A program made the position numbers and the translations under genes. Positions 1 through 11,719 of a DNA stretch of 64,000 nucleotides are shown one piece after another (positions within the stretch are counted from its first letter, which is position 1; each line of letters begins with the position of its first letter). Source of the DNA: Taenia hydatigena. Taxonomy: Eukaryota; Platyhelminthes; Cestoda; Cyclophyllidea; Taeniidae. Location of the stretch: NCBI GenBank assembly GCA_036345935.2, contig JADWOT020000005.1, positions 20,562,369-20,626,368 of the forward strand. The letters are read 5' to 3'. The notes under the pieces are model-generated. The model was not told where the DNA came from. It saw only the letters and a program-made list of their open reading frames with translations, and did not search any database.

Positions 1-128
1 GCTTATCTCATGTCACGCGTAGATTAAGAGCTGCATTCGCACTGGCTTCACTAAAATTGTCAGACTCCATTTTCCCTTCTTAAAGGTGATTCTCGCACTT
101 ATTTGACCCTCCCTCTCTCCAATTTTAG

Positions 129-299
129 GAGTACAAGGCTAATATTCATTTGAACCGTATTTTTAAATGTTCAATCTGGAAGAAGCAGCCTCTGTGTCGC
201 TTTTTTCCGGTGGTAGAATCGCGAGAGAAACTGAAGCAGCGACCGATTTATTGCTCATCAAGGCGCAAACAAATAAAGGAACTGTTGTGGCGATGGTAG
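129..299 (+). CDS. Possible terminal exon of an unknown gene at the window edge
   Basis: A pyrimidine-rich tract ending in TTTTAG at 121-128 is followed by an open frame of 56 codons ending in TAG at 297-299. The product would be basic, rich in Lys/Arg and Cys, with no family signature I recognise. A different frame (167-391) is also open, so the choice is uncertain. It could be the last exon of a gene lying to the left of the window. Support is only the acceptor-like site and the open frame. Confidence 0.2.
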   Translation, partial: EYKANIHLNRIFKCSIWKKQPLCRFFPVVESREKLKQRPIYCSSRRKQIKELLWRW

Positions 300-1150
300 A
301 AAAAGAAATTACAGCTATTCTTGCTAGGAACCTTGTACTCAATCGATTTCTAAGGCAAGTACTTCAAAGGGGCATCCACATGGCCACCTGATCGCAGCAC
401 CATTGCTCTGACTGGCCATGCCATTTGCATTAGCCCAAGTACGCTCACTGTGGCAACGCTCCATGCAAATTGACTTGACGGACTTTCCCCCATCAAGTTA
501 ATCCCTCTCCTACTAAATGATTTAACTCTACGGGATCAGTCTCCGTCTGTCTCCGATCTACCTCCCTGCCCCGCACCCCATCCTTCCGTCCCCTTTGAAA
601 GCCAATGAGAAGTCGAGCTGCCGGTTAGACTGGAACAAAATTTTATTGCTTATCAGTGAAGGCGTGACTGTGACACCAGTGAAACAAGATTAGCAGTGAC
701 AACTATATAGTAGGTAAATTGAAAGGCTTGGGTAATGTGACGCTCCGAACGTGATAGGACAACAATAACACAGGAAGAGCAACAAAGAAGGAAAACCAAC
801 GATGGCGATGAGTGCTAGATGAGGAAAAATAACAATGAAAGACGAGATACATACACGCACACACAAATTATTGATTAAGCAGTGTTTATTACTAGATAAC
901 ATTGACAACAGAACACTTTGTACATTTTCACAGCCGTTGATGCATTAGTAGGGACGCACAGTGATATGTTGGGGTTAACTCGGCCCAAGAAGGTGGCTAA
1001 GTACCAAAGTAGGGAGAAAGAAGAAGGCGACGCAACTGGAAGGCGCCACCCCCTGGGTTTCAGGCGACTGGCATCGCTGAAGACCGGAGAGTCCGCTCAT
1101 CGCCGCGCCTTTTATAGGCGCCGTTGTGTGCGTGCATCGCCCTTCGTGAT

Positions 1151-1187
1151 GCGTGCGTGCGTGCATGCGCATGCATGTGTGTGTAGA
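1151..1187. repeat. GCGT/GT-rich low-complexity tract
   Basis: This is an alternating purine-pyrimidine stretch of GTGC, ATGC and GT units. The wider interval 840-1440 is also rich in CA/GT dinucleotides. The antisense and sense open frames there are composition artefacts, and no gene is called between 300 and 1545. Confidence 0.5.
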
Positions 1188-1545
1188 CCTCCTGAGTGGC
1201 ACTCACATGTGCACATTAATGTCTCCTCGTGTACACCGATCGATAGTGGTGGTGTCATTCTGCCTTCCGATTGGAGATGACGAGTGTGCACGCACTGAGA
1301 GTGCTCACACGGTTGTAGGGGTGGTTTGACACGTTGGCGGTCGTGGATTGGTGGAATTTTTTTAGGCTCACACATACTCACACCCAAGTTCACACACGCG
1401 CCTACAGCGACGTGGATGCAGTTGACGTTTGGGGTCATGTGAGCTCAAAATTAACTCAAGACTAAACTACCCTATCAACAGATGTGCTTATTTGGGTATC
1501 AAACAGACCGAACGGATCTGACTCCTACTTTCTTCTAATTTGCAG

Positions 1546-2401
1546 CGAGGAGGCGGATCTTAGTCATCTGGTCTGTAATCTATCACAAATAAAATTATCT
1601 TCTGCCTGGTTCATTAATAATGTGGAGGAGCTGTTCTCTACGGCTTCAGGTACTTCAACGAAGTTTTTTTGCCGTCAACTAAGACGTGAAGTGCAAATAC
1701 GTTGGCCATCCACAGTAGATTCCTTTCCTCTAGTAATAGCTAGCATCACGAGAGCTGAAAGACGTCTAGAATATTCTACTTTGTCTCCATTAGCCCATCC
1801 TTTCCAGTTACCCACCCAAGTGGGCTAATTGGGCACCTCTTGAAGACTCGAGAAGTTTGAAGTGCATGTCATGTGATATTTTACGGGTTGTAGTCTGCTA
1901 ACAGAGTGTGAAATAGACCCAAGTCGTTGCTTTCACATTACTACGCTCTCCTACGGTTCCTTCTCAGACCCTTCCACTCTCCTCCCCAATCTGGCGATAA
2001 GGCTCCCTTTCCCTGAGCTTAGGAAGTTCTCCCATTCTCTGCACATTGGCATGGGAAGAACGACGCCTTGCATTTAATTCACTTTTAAAGAAAAAAAGAG
2101 CTAAAATTTGCTTCTTTGGGATTTATCTTATGAGGGATCAGATGATGAAGAAGCTCAAACCACTATCCTTTTGGTTTTCTCCATTCAAACACCTTACATC
2201 TCTCCGAGAGGGGAAGAGCCCATGCAACGTGGGGAGATTGAAGCGTTTGCCGGATGTTTATTGCTTATTTACAAAAAGCGTCGAGCAACTATAGTTGAGA
2301 TGTGTGTTGGGGACTACTCATTGGGTGTAATGGGGTGGATGGAGGCATTACGCGGAATTGGCTGTAAAATGCTTCAAGGACAGCCGATGTTTACAGACTG
2401 A
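1546..2401 (+). other. Two exon-like open frames, unknown gene
   Basis: At 1546-1649 an open stretch of about 34 codons lies between a good acceptor (TTCTAATTTGCAG) and a GT donor. Its translation (starting E-E-A-D-L) looks protein-like. At 2108-2401 a second open frame of 97 codons contains an acidic SDDEE patch followed by a hydrophobic stretch, but it has no clear acceptor in front. I recognise neither, and the phases cannot be joined with confidence. They may belong to one plus-strand gene together with 129-299, or they may be chance frames. Confidence 0.2.
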
Positions 2402-3465
2402 TTGCCGCTGCATCACGCGAACGAGCTTCCCACCCCAAACTCCTCCTGGGAATGCACCACTTCACCTCGATGGAAGGACCGGGACTGAGCTCTGTGTACC
2501 CGATAAGATAGAACACAAATGTGAACCCTCATATCCATGAGAATTGAAGGTAGAGATCTTTACCTTCACCAACAATGGTAATACCTCCACCTTGCCAAGT
2601 GGGAGGTGTCACCTTTCTCTGGCATTAGACAATCTTTATTTTTTTGACTGCCTCATCTACTTCTGTGTTAGAGCTGCAGTGTAGTGCAGTTTCTCACTGG
2701 CAGCACACTTCGATCAGGCAAGAGCGGGTGAAACACACGCAAACACGCAAAGACAAGTGCCACGTGTCCTGCTCCAACCTGTCTCCTCTCCACTCTGCTC
2801 TGCTCTACTTTGCGGCTATTTACTATGCCAGAGAACGAGATCGAGAGCGTGAGAGAGAACTGGAGGCTAGGCTACTGTGGCTATTGCTTACTCATTCATT
2901 TGCTTGGTTTGATGCCACTAGCCTTGACCCCTCTCCTCGTCATCTGCGTTATTTTGGCGATAAAAATGGTAATGGTAAGAGAAAAATTAGTCACTGAATG
3001 CGGGTTGCAATGTGTAGATATTGCTCTCAACTGGGAGGTCGAAATGCGTGTTTATTCGCTCTTTTTCTCTTCTTTTACCCCGATGCAGTGATGACCTGAG
3101 CAGCTGAAAGGAGATCACTCAAGGGGATCGTGGGGAGGCAAAACGGTGTACCAGGCAGCAAATTGACGAGTAGGTGGATTTTTATTTGACCAAATAGATT
3201 TTATTTGCTGGCATTTTCCTAAAAAGCAAGATCTCTGCGATCGTGTCCTTTTAAATATCTCATGAATTATATGAAAAGGCGAAGTAAATGCTACTGGCTT
3301 TTGAAAAGTAGACCTTAATTTACAAATATTGAAGGCGAATTAACAGTCTTTAAAAGGCCAAAAACGCCTCCAGCTACTATTTTAAGTTCCCTGTCCCCGT
3401 GGTGAATTTGCGAACATTCTGATTGTCTAATATGACTATAGATGCATTTAAAACATGCTAGTGAT
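2402..3465. other. No gene recognised
   Basis: This interval has small overlapping open frames only. One, at 2810-3091, is hydrophobic enough to mimic a membrane segment but lacks family features and clear splice or start context. The flank just before 3466 carries one half of an LTR target duplication. Confidence 0.4.
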
Positions 3466-3651
3466 TGTAGCGTCCCGAGGCTCCCTTGAAGGCAAAAGAA
3501 GGCGGAATGCTGGGGTAGAATATATATATTCACCGGACAGAGGGAAAAAGGCTGCTGGCATGGCTCAGAGGCCAGCCCACGCAGCTAAGGCAATACGGCC
3601 ACCCCTGTGACCTTGACAGAAACCAGCAGTTCTAACAAACAAAGTACTACA
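3466..3651 (+). mobile_element. LTR-like element copy A (solo LTR, TRIM-type)
   Basis: A 186-bp unit begins TGTAGCGTCCCGAGG, ends AAAGTACTACA, and is flanked on both sides by GTGAT (3461-3465 and 3652-3656). TG...CA ends with a 5-bp target duplication are the hallmark of an LTR-retroelement insertion. A TATA-like run (GAATATATATATTC) lies in the middle, where an LTR promoter would sit. There is no protein-coding capacity. Four further copies lie in this window. Similarity to the taeniid TRIM family is from memory of that literature. A short-TIR MITE is the alternative reading. Confidence 0.7.
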
Positions 3652-4055
3652 GTGATACATTCAAAAAAGAAGCAAATAAATTACGATAAGTACGATAGTG
3701 ACTAAAATCACCTAGATCCAGTCACTGGGTGGCGCGCATTAAAGAAGGCTACTTTTTTGCTCACACCCATCGGATACCTCCATTGAAGTATCGTTCACCT
3801 TTTTTCTGAATTAAAGCTAAAAGGCATACAAGCTCAGAAGAGAGCAAATTAGCGAACAATTCCATCCTTTTGACCTAATAAAAGCATTTTGGGCACCATG
3901 TGTTAAAAATCAACCGAGTGCCTCAAATAATAAAGCACAGCTTCCCACAATATAATGAAGTCTATTAGAGCATGCTCACTTAATAAATACTACTTGGATG
4001 ATGCAAGAGACGGAAGTAGAATATGAAACACAGGGATTAGACCAGTAGCTGCTGC

Positions 4056-4243
4056 TTTAGCGTCCCGAGGCTCCCTTTGAAGGCAAAAAAAAGCCAGAAT
4101 GCTAGAGCAGAATATATATATATTCAACGGTCAGTGGGAAAAAGGCTGCTGGCATGGCCCGGAGGCCAGCCCACGCAGCTAGGGCAATACAGCCACCACT
4201 GTCCTTGACCGAAACCGGTAGTTCCAACAAACAGAGTACTACA
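4056..4243 (+). mobile_element. LTR-like element copy B (solo LTR, TRIM-type)
   Basis: This 188-bp copy has the same orientation as copy A. Its first bases are TTTAG instead of TGTAG, and it ends ACTACA. It is flanked by the perfect 5-bp duplication GCTGC (4051-4055 and 4244-4248). Because A and B each have their own target duplication, they are independent insertions and not the two ends of one element. Confidence 0.7.
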
Positions 4244-4248
4244 GCTGC

Positions 4249-5244
4249 CATTTGAAACAAGTGGCCAAAATTAGAAGCGGGCAAATAAATAAGTATATTT
4301 TAAAACTTTACTATCAAAGGTTGATTTTTTCACAAAAGTGCACAAGTATAGCATTTTTAGGATTCTCAAAGGACAAAAAAGAACAGAAACGTAACAAAAT
4401 ACATTTTCAAGGCTTGCAGTAGTGACCCAGCTACTGGAAATATCCCAGAGCAACCCATCTGACGAGCGTAAAACGTCGAGACCCAAAAGCAGCCTAACGT
4501 ATTGTTGACAAACTAAGTATCCAAAATTAAAGCGGAATCTTATTTAACTACATGAATCAATTTTACTGGTAGTTGATGCGACATGTTAACACACGTATTT
4601 GATTATAAAAGCATTTGATGCGCAAAAAAGTGACATTTGAGTGCTAGGTTTTGCGGGAATTTTGTGCCCTGAATTGATATTTTTGTTGGTTTTTCTTTTT
4701 CTAAATGATTTTATTTTGATTTTGTTTTGAATAATTGGCACGGCACGCGGCCTGAGTTTGTCGGCGTTTACGGTTGCTTGTGTTGGCTAAGGGAAGATTC
4801 CACTCACGGCCACTTTTCGATTTGGAACTGTGTACATTCTCGTATCGTGGTTAAAGTGCATGTTTAGTTAGCATCGTCGCAAGTGCTAACTCCAATGTAT
4901 GTGCACTGCTTTTGTAAAGTACATTTCATGAGTGTGTTCGCTCTCATATTATAAGTTCTTCCATATACAATCGAAAATCACTGATGCCGAAACTTCATGG
5001 CATTTACAAGCTTTGTTGACTTTGAGTTAACCTGAGCTAGACCTGTTGATTGCTGTTATCGTGGGGGTTTCGATTTTGTCTTGTTGAGTTTCGCGAGTAT
5101 TTACAGATGTGACAATATATAGTTCAGGAAGTTCTGCATTATATGTTAATGGATTCGAGTGGAACATTCGTCACTTTGATGGACCCTTTAAATAACAGTT
5201 GGCTCTTGCTTGTCCCTAGCGTACGACAAGTTCCGCCCGTCCGA
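4249..5244 (+). promoter_or_regulatory. 5' flank of the AdoMetDC gene
   Basis: No gene is seen here. The last part presumably holds the promoter and 5' leader of the decarboxylase gene. An ATG at 5143 is in frame with the decarboxylase, with no stop between it and the conserved start at 5245. It would add 34 residues unlike the family N-terminus. A CCCTAG acceptor-like site at about 5214-5219 could instead mark the end of a leader intron. Confidence 0.3.
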
Positions 5245-8200
5245 ATGAATTTTGACGTAAAAAAGTACGAAGGTGCTGAGAAACTCCTTGAAGTTTGGTT
5301 CTTCTATGATGAAGACAGGACTTCACTTTGTTGCGGATGTCCAGATCTTCGTGAGCTGAAAAGGTGGGATTACATTTTCAAAAACTATCGTTTTATTAGA
5401 GCCCAAATCGAGCACCTATTGAAAATGGCTCATTGCCAAATTGTTGCCGAATCTCACAACAAACGTCAGTTCAGTTTCGTTCTTAGGCAAGCTGAAACTT
5501 TTAACCATGAGTTCTTCCAGTGAAAGCAGTCTTTTCATAACCGAAAACCGCATCATTCTCAAAACTTGCGGCCAAACTCAGATTCTGCGGTCTCTAAAAC
5601 CGCTCATCCAGTATGCTATGCGCCTAGGTTTCGCAAAATACGTAGTACGTTTGAAGTACTCATCCACCTCATAGTGATGGAGATAGTGTTTGGCTTACTC
5701 GTGTATCCCTTCCCCAGGTGTACTACTCCCGGCGATCCTTCTTGTTTCCTGAGTTACAGGCCGAACCGCACGGGGACTTCAGAAATGAGGTGTAGTTATC
5801 TGGTTGAAATCTGTAGTTAACTGGCTGTTGTTCTAGCATTTGTAAATAATAACAGCCGTGTTTTGTTTTTAGATTTCCATTCTTGACACGTTCTGCAAAA
5901 GTGCGTTCCCTTCTTAAATTAACTATTTTCCTTCTTCCTTTTGTTTCCCTTTCAGTGGGAGCCGGCTACACATTTGGCCGTTTGAACGGCGATTGTTGGT
6001 AAGTTTTGATGTTTTTCTTGAACTGTCAGTGGCCTTTTAGAAGCTATTCTGGGATCACCTCTTGCTCTTATTGTAGGAACTTCTACTGCGGTCAGTCAAC
6101 CTTAGCAAAGCTGAATGAGCCCCCAGGTCAAACACTTGAGGTAGATAGCTCTGGCCACGTTCAGTCTGCAGTTAGTCTGTTGGTTAAAAAATTCACTTCT
6201 GTTTCTGTTGCAATTGGCAATGCTGCTGCGTTTGGAGGATGCGAATCACGCCATAGGTAGACCGCCACACCATCCACCGTGCTCTTTTCTGGTGAACTTT
6301 CTTGGCTTGCTTTTGTTGTTTCAGAGGGAGCATCTATTTCTTGGGTCCATTTTTTGATTCAGTTCGTTCCATTATTCATACGAGAAGGATCATTTCATTG
6401 AGATGCACTGTTTCGATTTATCACTGAACTTCGTGATTCCCTGTAGTCTTTCTCCTCGAAAGTGCGTCACTGAGCTCTTATTTGAAATTCTTCTGTTTCT
6501 TATTTAACGAATCTTCAAATATGTGGATTTGGAGGATTCTGACGCGATGCCTTTTGCCATACCTGTAATTATTTCGTTTGTCTCTAAAATGAAAGTGGAG
6601 ATAAGGGTATTTCGCTTTAGTCTGGACTGGCGTATGCATAAAGAGTGCTTCTAATAAGTGTGAAGGCAAATGCATCTTTGTTTGGTTTATTCACTGGTAA
6701 ATGCATACCTTTTTCGGATTTTAGTAAGCTTTGGCGCATCGCAACTCACGAAGGGCCTATTTGGTTGGTGCTTGTTAAAACGCTATGCAGGTGTAAGAGT
6801 GAATCTACTTTGTGTTTAGGGGATTTCTACATCTTCCATCACTGAAAATCAAGGTCGTTGTGATGACATCCTGAGCGAACTTCTCTAAATTATTTATAAA
6901 CTACTGCCAAGCGAGGTTCCTACCTGCTTCCACCTGCTGATCATTAGTAACATCGTGTTTTCTGGAATGCAAACTCACCTCCACATCATCACCACACTCT
7001 TCTTTGCTGGTGGAAGTACAATGTGAGGTCCACCTTTATAACAATTATGGTTTTTCTTGCCCACTTTACAAAAAGTTGTGGTTTTATTGTCTTTACCTCG
7101 TAAATTTCTAAGAAAAGGTGAATTAGGATGACTCAATGTGCTATGGGTAGTCTTTGATTGTTTTTTGATTAAAAGGCAATTCCAGTGCACGTTCTATAAC
7201 AGTAGCTAAGATTCCCCGGTGGAGGTGAATTTAGCGTTGTCACATGGCTTAGGAGGATTTTTCTTTCATCTCTCCTTAGTCTTCATTCATCAATCCAATC
7301 CTTGTTTTCCTAAGGGACTCCTTTTTCTGCACAAGCCAGGTTTTTTACCCACCAATCTTCTACTCTGTGGAAGCCATGATTTTCATTTTATTTTTGTCTT
7401 AGCTTTATTCGTTAAGCCCTTTTCGCAGTTGTAATTTGATAGAGAAACACCAAGTAGAATGACGCATTCAAATGCGCGTAATTGATTTGCTTGAAATTGT
7501 CTCGTTGTGTGAGCATTCAACTCATTTTTCGTGTTAGCTGTTAATTTTCTGCGCTAAAAGTCTCATGTTCCAGTCTGGCCGACCCCCCTCTTTACAGACG
7601 TTAGAGGTCGCCTAAGGGCTGCACCTGTCGGCGCGTTTTGCTTCGCTGACGGCCCTGTAAGGGCACCAATTCTCATTTTTAAAATCCCTCTCGCCTCTCA
7701 TCACACATCCCGCTTTGTTCGGACCGCTTTCGGAGACTCTTAAGTATGCATCTGGTAGTTGAATGGGCGCGTTCCAGCTCTCTCCGCTCAACAGCCGGTA
7801 AAATATTAGTCATCTGAATGCCAGTGAACAAGTCAAAGAGGCCGTGGATTTATTCCCTCTAGCTCAGCTTTTGTTTACCATGTAGCTGTCGGCCTATGAA
7901 ATAAGTCGGTAGGTGGTTTAGATCCTCTACTCGCCCGTTATCAGCGTTTCCTTCCACCGAGTAACGTGCTTTGAGTAGTGTTTTTTCTCCATTTCTTTTT
8001 TATTTGCTCTATACAATTTGCCTTACGGTGAAACGAATTATCAGGATTACCGTAGTCGTCACTAGTTTTTTTAGACGGATTCCGGTGGCGAAGTTGTTGA
8101 ATTGAATTGATTGGTAGTTTTTCGGATCATTTTACGATATGCGATGCGGTCAGCGGCATCTGCATTTGCTGTTAACAGATTATCCACTCCTCCTTTGTTT

Positions 8201-10766
8201 ACTTAGCATAGTTTGAACTTCAGGACAATTAATTCTACTGACTTTGAAATCTCGGCCTCAAGTTAAGCGCATCATAACCCCCTAACTGCCGTTACTAGCT
8301 GTTTCAGCACAAGTTTGCGCCCCCGATTATTCACTGTCTGTGATACGGTGAACAAAGGTTTTCGACGTTGTCAGCGAGATGAAAGTCCATTATTTGGTTG
8401 TCGCAGTTTTAGGGGCAACCGCCATTGTTCTGTGCCTTGTTCCTACTTTTAGCGTTAGAAGAGATTAATCATCTTAGAAATTGCTTATTTATCTTCCCAA
8501 AATCGGATCGGATTCGCTTTTACAAAATTCTTAAAAGTTTACTTAACGGTTCACACGGTGATCTTGTAACTCGGATCCCTTTTGTGTGGAAATCTTACTG
8601 CCACTTCCTGCCGTTTAGCTAATGATGCGTGATCTGAATCCAGCCAGAATGGAGGTCTTCTACACACGCACTTCACACTCTGCTGAAGAGGCCACTAAAG
8701 TAAGGTGCATTTGGTCTAGGCGTCCCTCCCTACCCCCATTCTAGCTTCTTTTCCTTTCAACCTCTGACTAGTGCTCGGGCATCGCCAACCTCTTCCCCCA
8801 TGGGCGGGTGTCTTCCTACCTCTTCACTCCATGTGGCTACTCAGCCAATGGGCTCATGAATGAGGTGAGGACTCTTTTCCTTTCTTGCGAACAAGTTTTT
8901 TTCGTTGTTGTGTGCAGGGCGAAATCGCCATCCAGGCTAGGTAGGTGGGTGAATAGACCGATATTTATGCGTTACACCAGAAGTTCGTTCCCTTTTTCTC
9001 CTATTAGGGGAGTAATTTTTTGTGCTTAACTTGTCTAATTGACATGAGGATATCGATTGTTTCGATCCTCTGTTGGGCTGTTTGTTGGAAAATGCTTTTA
9101 TTTCTCCTGTAACATGTCAGGCGATGATGCGGACTTGTATCCCGAAAAAGCTTCTTTAAGGATCACCGAGTCCCCAAAAACGCCACCTAACCGGTGTCTC
9201 ATACGATCCTATTTAACTGTAATTACACGGCAATCCTGAGCTGTCAATAACATTTTTGAGACATGGTGCCACCGACTGTCATCATGAAGTGGAAATCTTC
9301 GACGACCGTCACGCGTCTAAGTCGCGACGTGAATCGCCTTCACGCCTAACCGTGCGCAGCCGCATTGCATTCTAGATCCCCGTACGACTTTTGATGGCTC
9401 TTTTTTGTACAGTACTTGACAACTTGGCGACATTCATGCTGAAGAACCTAGGCTTTAGTAACGCGGTCCACTCACGAACTTCCAAGTGCCTTGGGTAGCG
9501 TGAAGAGGAATTCCATAAAAGGCGTATTTGGGACAGAAGTTGGGTTGGCGACCGGATGACATTTCACTGCGGAAACTAAGGGATAAAATGCGTCATCAAG
9601 TCGAATTGACTTCGCTTTGTCTTGGAGGGAGGAGGAAACGATTCCATAGCAAATCAAAGTAAACTTTTATATGGTTACCTTCCTCCTTCTTTGTGACACA
9701 GTTATTCTTAGGAATTTTATCAACTTCTTCTCAATTGCTCACTTATCGTCGTATTTTTGAGGCATCCAAAGTTCTTGTGCAAGTAGTACTTAAAAGGGAT
9801 GCTTGATGACCTTCTGCACACACGCACTTCATCATCAGTGGTCTTCTATCGCCAGGGAAAACTGTCATCTTGGGATAATGGATCGGGAGTCGCAAATGGA
9901 CGCTAGAGTGTTTGTGACGAATTTGAGACTACCGAACTTTTTGATAGAACTTCCGCAGCCTTAACTCCTTGTGGTAATAGCTTTGGTTATATCAGTAGGA
10001 CTTTACTATCTGTGCCAAGAATAGGCAATTCTCCTATCGCCTCTCCTTCGCCCACACGTCACAAGCACATGATATGCTTTCTTCGGCTCATGGTAACTAA
10101 GGGTGCACAAGTCGTGTCTTAAGCGAATCTGTTGAGATTTTGGCTATCAAAAGTTGCACAGCCGATTTTTAGGCATGAGTAGTTACCATATGTTTAGTCA
10201 CCATCACTGTATATACCACCTCCACAACTGGAACTGTCCTCCCTCTTGCAGAGGCTGACTTACTAATTCGGACCACCTGGACTCCGAATCACTTCTTTCC
10301 CTTTTAGGACGAGTATTTCACTGTTCACGTCACTCCTGAGCCTGAGTTCTCTTATGTCAGCTTTGAGACAAACGTGGCGATGGACAACTATCCCGCCTTC
10401 ATCTCCCGTATTCTTGACATCTTCCAGCCCGAGTCATTTATCTGTACCTTCTTCTCCGATTCGGTAGGTTAATACAACTCACGCTGGTGATGATGCGTCG
10501 CTAATAGCTGAAGGTATTCTAAGTTGCATGTTTGCCTTCTTTGCCCTCTATAGCGATCTTCAACGTACTCAACTCATGCGATCTTGGAGAAGGCGGTGAC
10601 TCTGTCCAACTACTGTCGCAGCGATCTGCACTCCGCCTGCATGGATTGTGGCCGCAAACTCACCTTTGCGAAGTACTTCCACGTCGATGACCAATCTGAG
10701 GGAGCGGATGCTATGGTGGTGGCAAAGAAGATGAATCTAGAAGTGGATAGTCTGCTGAGTTGGTGA
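5245..10766 (+). CDS. AMD1: S-adenosylmethionine decarboxylase proenzyme (10 coding exons)
   Basis: The enzyme removes CO2 from S-adenosylmethionine to supply the aminopropyl donor for spermidine and spermine. It is a cytosolic pyruvoyl enzyme that cleaves itself into two chains. Coding exons: 5245-5486, 5521-5644 (or 5641), 5718-5789, 5873-5900, 5956-5998, 6077-6140, 8619-8699, 8772-8864, 10308-10463, 10554-10766. They join in phase to about 371 residues (human: 334). Seen: N-terminal YEGAEKLLEVWF, the processing site LSESSLF (cleavage between Glu82 and Ser83), KTCG with the catalytic Cys97, GRLNGDCW, PCGYSANG (Ser242) and VHVTPEPEFSYVSFETN (His256). All essential residues known from human are present. 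The start at 5245 gives the family-like N-terminus. Introns range from 34 nt (a GC-AG intron) to about 2.5 kb; the two largest (6141-8618 and 8865-10307) hold nothing recognised. Identity is very secure; individual junctions are by inspection. Confidence 0.93.
5487..5520 (+). other. 34-nt GC-AG micro-intron in AdoMetDC
   Basis: The upstream frame runs through the S-F-V-L codons into AG|GCAAGC and then hits a TGA at 5521. The downstream frame (E-S-S-L-F) resumes one base out of phase. Removing 5487-5520 (starts GCAAGC, ends TTCCAG) restores the S-E-S-S processing motif exactly. No GT donor nearby gives the right phase. The AG|GCAAG context is the usual one for GC donors. Confidence 0.75.
5873..5900 (+). 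other. 28-nt micro-exon of AdoMetDC
   Basis: A TTTTTAG acceptor is followed by nine codons plus one base (I-S-I-L-D-T-F-C-K) and a GTGCGT donor. It supplies the residues that family members have between the preceding R-N-E and the following G-A-G-Y, and it fixes the phase (0 to 1) needed to join 5789 to 5956. Confidence 0.75.
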
Positions 10767-10938
10767 AACTTCTTTCTTTTTTCCATACACACACATAGAC
10801 TTCGCTGCGCTGTTACAACCACACACTTTTTAACATACTGATCAGATTATATCTGTAGGTGTAGAAGTGGAATGGAATATACGTTCAGTAGGATGTCATA
10901 GGTGGAGGAATTTTTCTGAACTAATTTTGTAGGGGGGG

Positions 10939-11607
10939 GGCTGATCAAATTGTACGTGGAGACGTGAATCCTGGTCTAGATTTGACTTTGAGGGCCACAA
11001 GTTTCGAGTGGCCTGAAAGCGGCTGTTCTTTTGTTCTTGAAACGGTGGACTGCCTCTTAAATTCTCCCCCTCGAGGGATTTGTTATTCTTTATAAAGCAA
11101 CGTAAAGGCGGGTACCACATTCATAATTTAAAGCTTGTACCTGCTGAAGACGGGTTTGATTTCCTCACTGAATCAGGTGTGAAGGTAGGTTTGGATTAAG
11201 TAACTTTGTTGTTTAATGTTTGGTGAAGACGTGAAATGCAGTGGCCGAACCTAAGTGTGGTGTTCCGAAACGGAGGCGTCAAGTTCAGGATGGCTTCCTC
11301 CGGTTTAGTCATGCTAACGACGATGTGCCGCATTTTGCTCTCGATCGAAGAATACAACCTACATCAGTCGAGGGAGGGAAATCGAGGAAGCCGGTAAATA
11401 GATGGAATCCATCCTCACCTTCTGAGGAATAACAATAGGCTTCAAATGCAGTCTAACTCTTCCTCACTTCTCGTCAAGCGAACGTGGCTGCATATCATGA
11501 GTTATCATCAACCGATGTATCCACTATCTCACTTGACATTGCCAGAGTGGACATCGGTTCGTCCTCTGAAGGCCATGTTTGGTGTTCAGGTAGAACTGTC
11601 TGCTTCC
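10939..11607 (+). CDS. Fragments of an unidentified multi-exon gene
   Basis: Several adjoining open segments look coding. About 10939-11090 encodes a run including G-D-V-N-P-G-L-D-L. About 11134-11170 ends L-T-E-S. The segment 11242-11393 lies between TGCAG and GTAAAT and contains a basic PKRRRQ stretch. The segment 11452-11589 or 11607 lies after TGCAG. The last two join in phase 0 across a 58-nt intron. The start and the first joints are unresolved. The frame of the last segment meets TGA at 11605-11607 and then stays open for about 35 more codons. I recognise no family. The segments begin only about 170 bp after the AdoMetDC stop, on the same strand, so a separate downstream gene is assumed. 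Confidence 0.35.
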
Positions 11608-11719
11608 TGAGGGTCTGGAGCCCCTTTGCTCAATAAGGCACTACTGGAGCATGCTCCCAAAAAGCTCCAAGGACACCCAGGACCGGTGAATCAGTTGGAC
11701 GAAAGCATTATCCCTTGAG

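Noticed and set aside
918..1438. Overlapping open frames of 108-120 codons on both strands
   Set aside because: They sit in CA/GT-rich low-complexity sequence and translate to His/Cys/Thr-rich artefacts.
3466..4243. Copies A and B as the two LTRs of one element
   Set aside because: Each copy has its own perfect 5-bp target duplication, which shows independent insertions.
9800..9850. Echo of AdoMetDC exon 8619-8699 (shared CACACGCACTTCA) inside intron 8865-10307
   Set aside because: The match is only about 20 bp with differences and contains repetitive CA. It is too short to call a duplicated exon.
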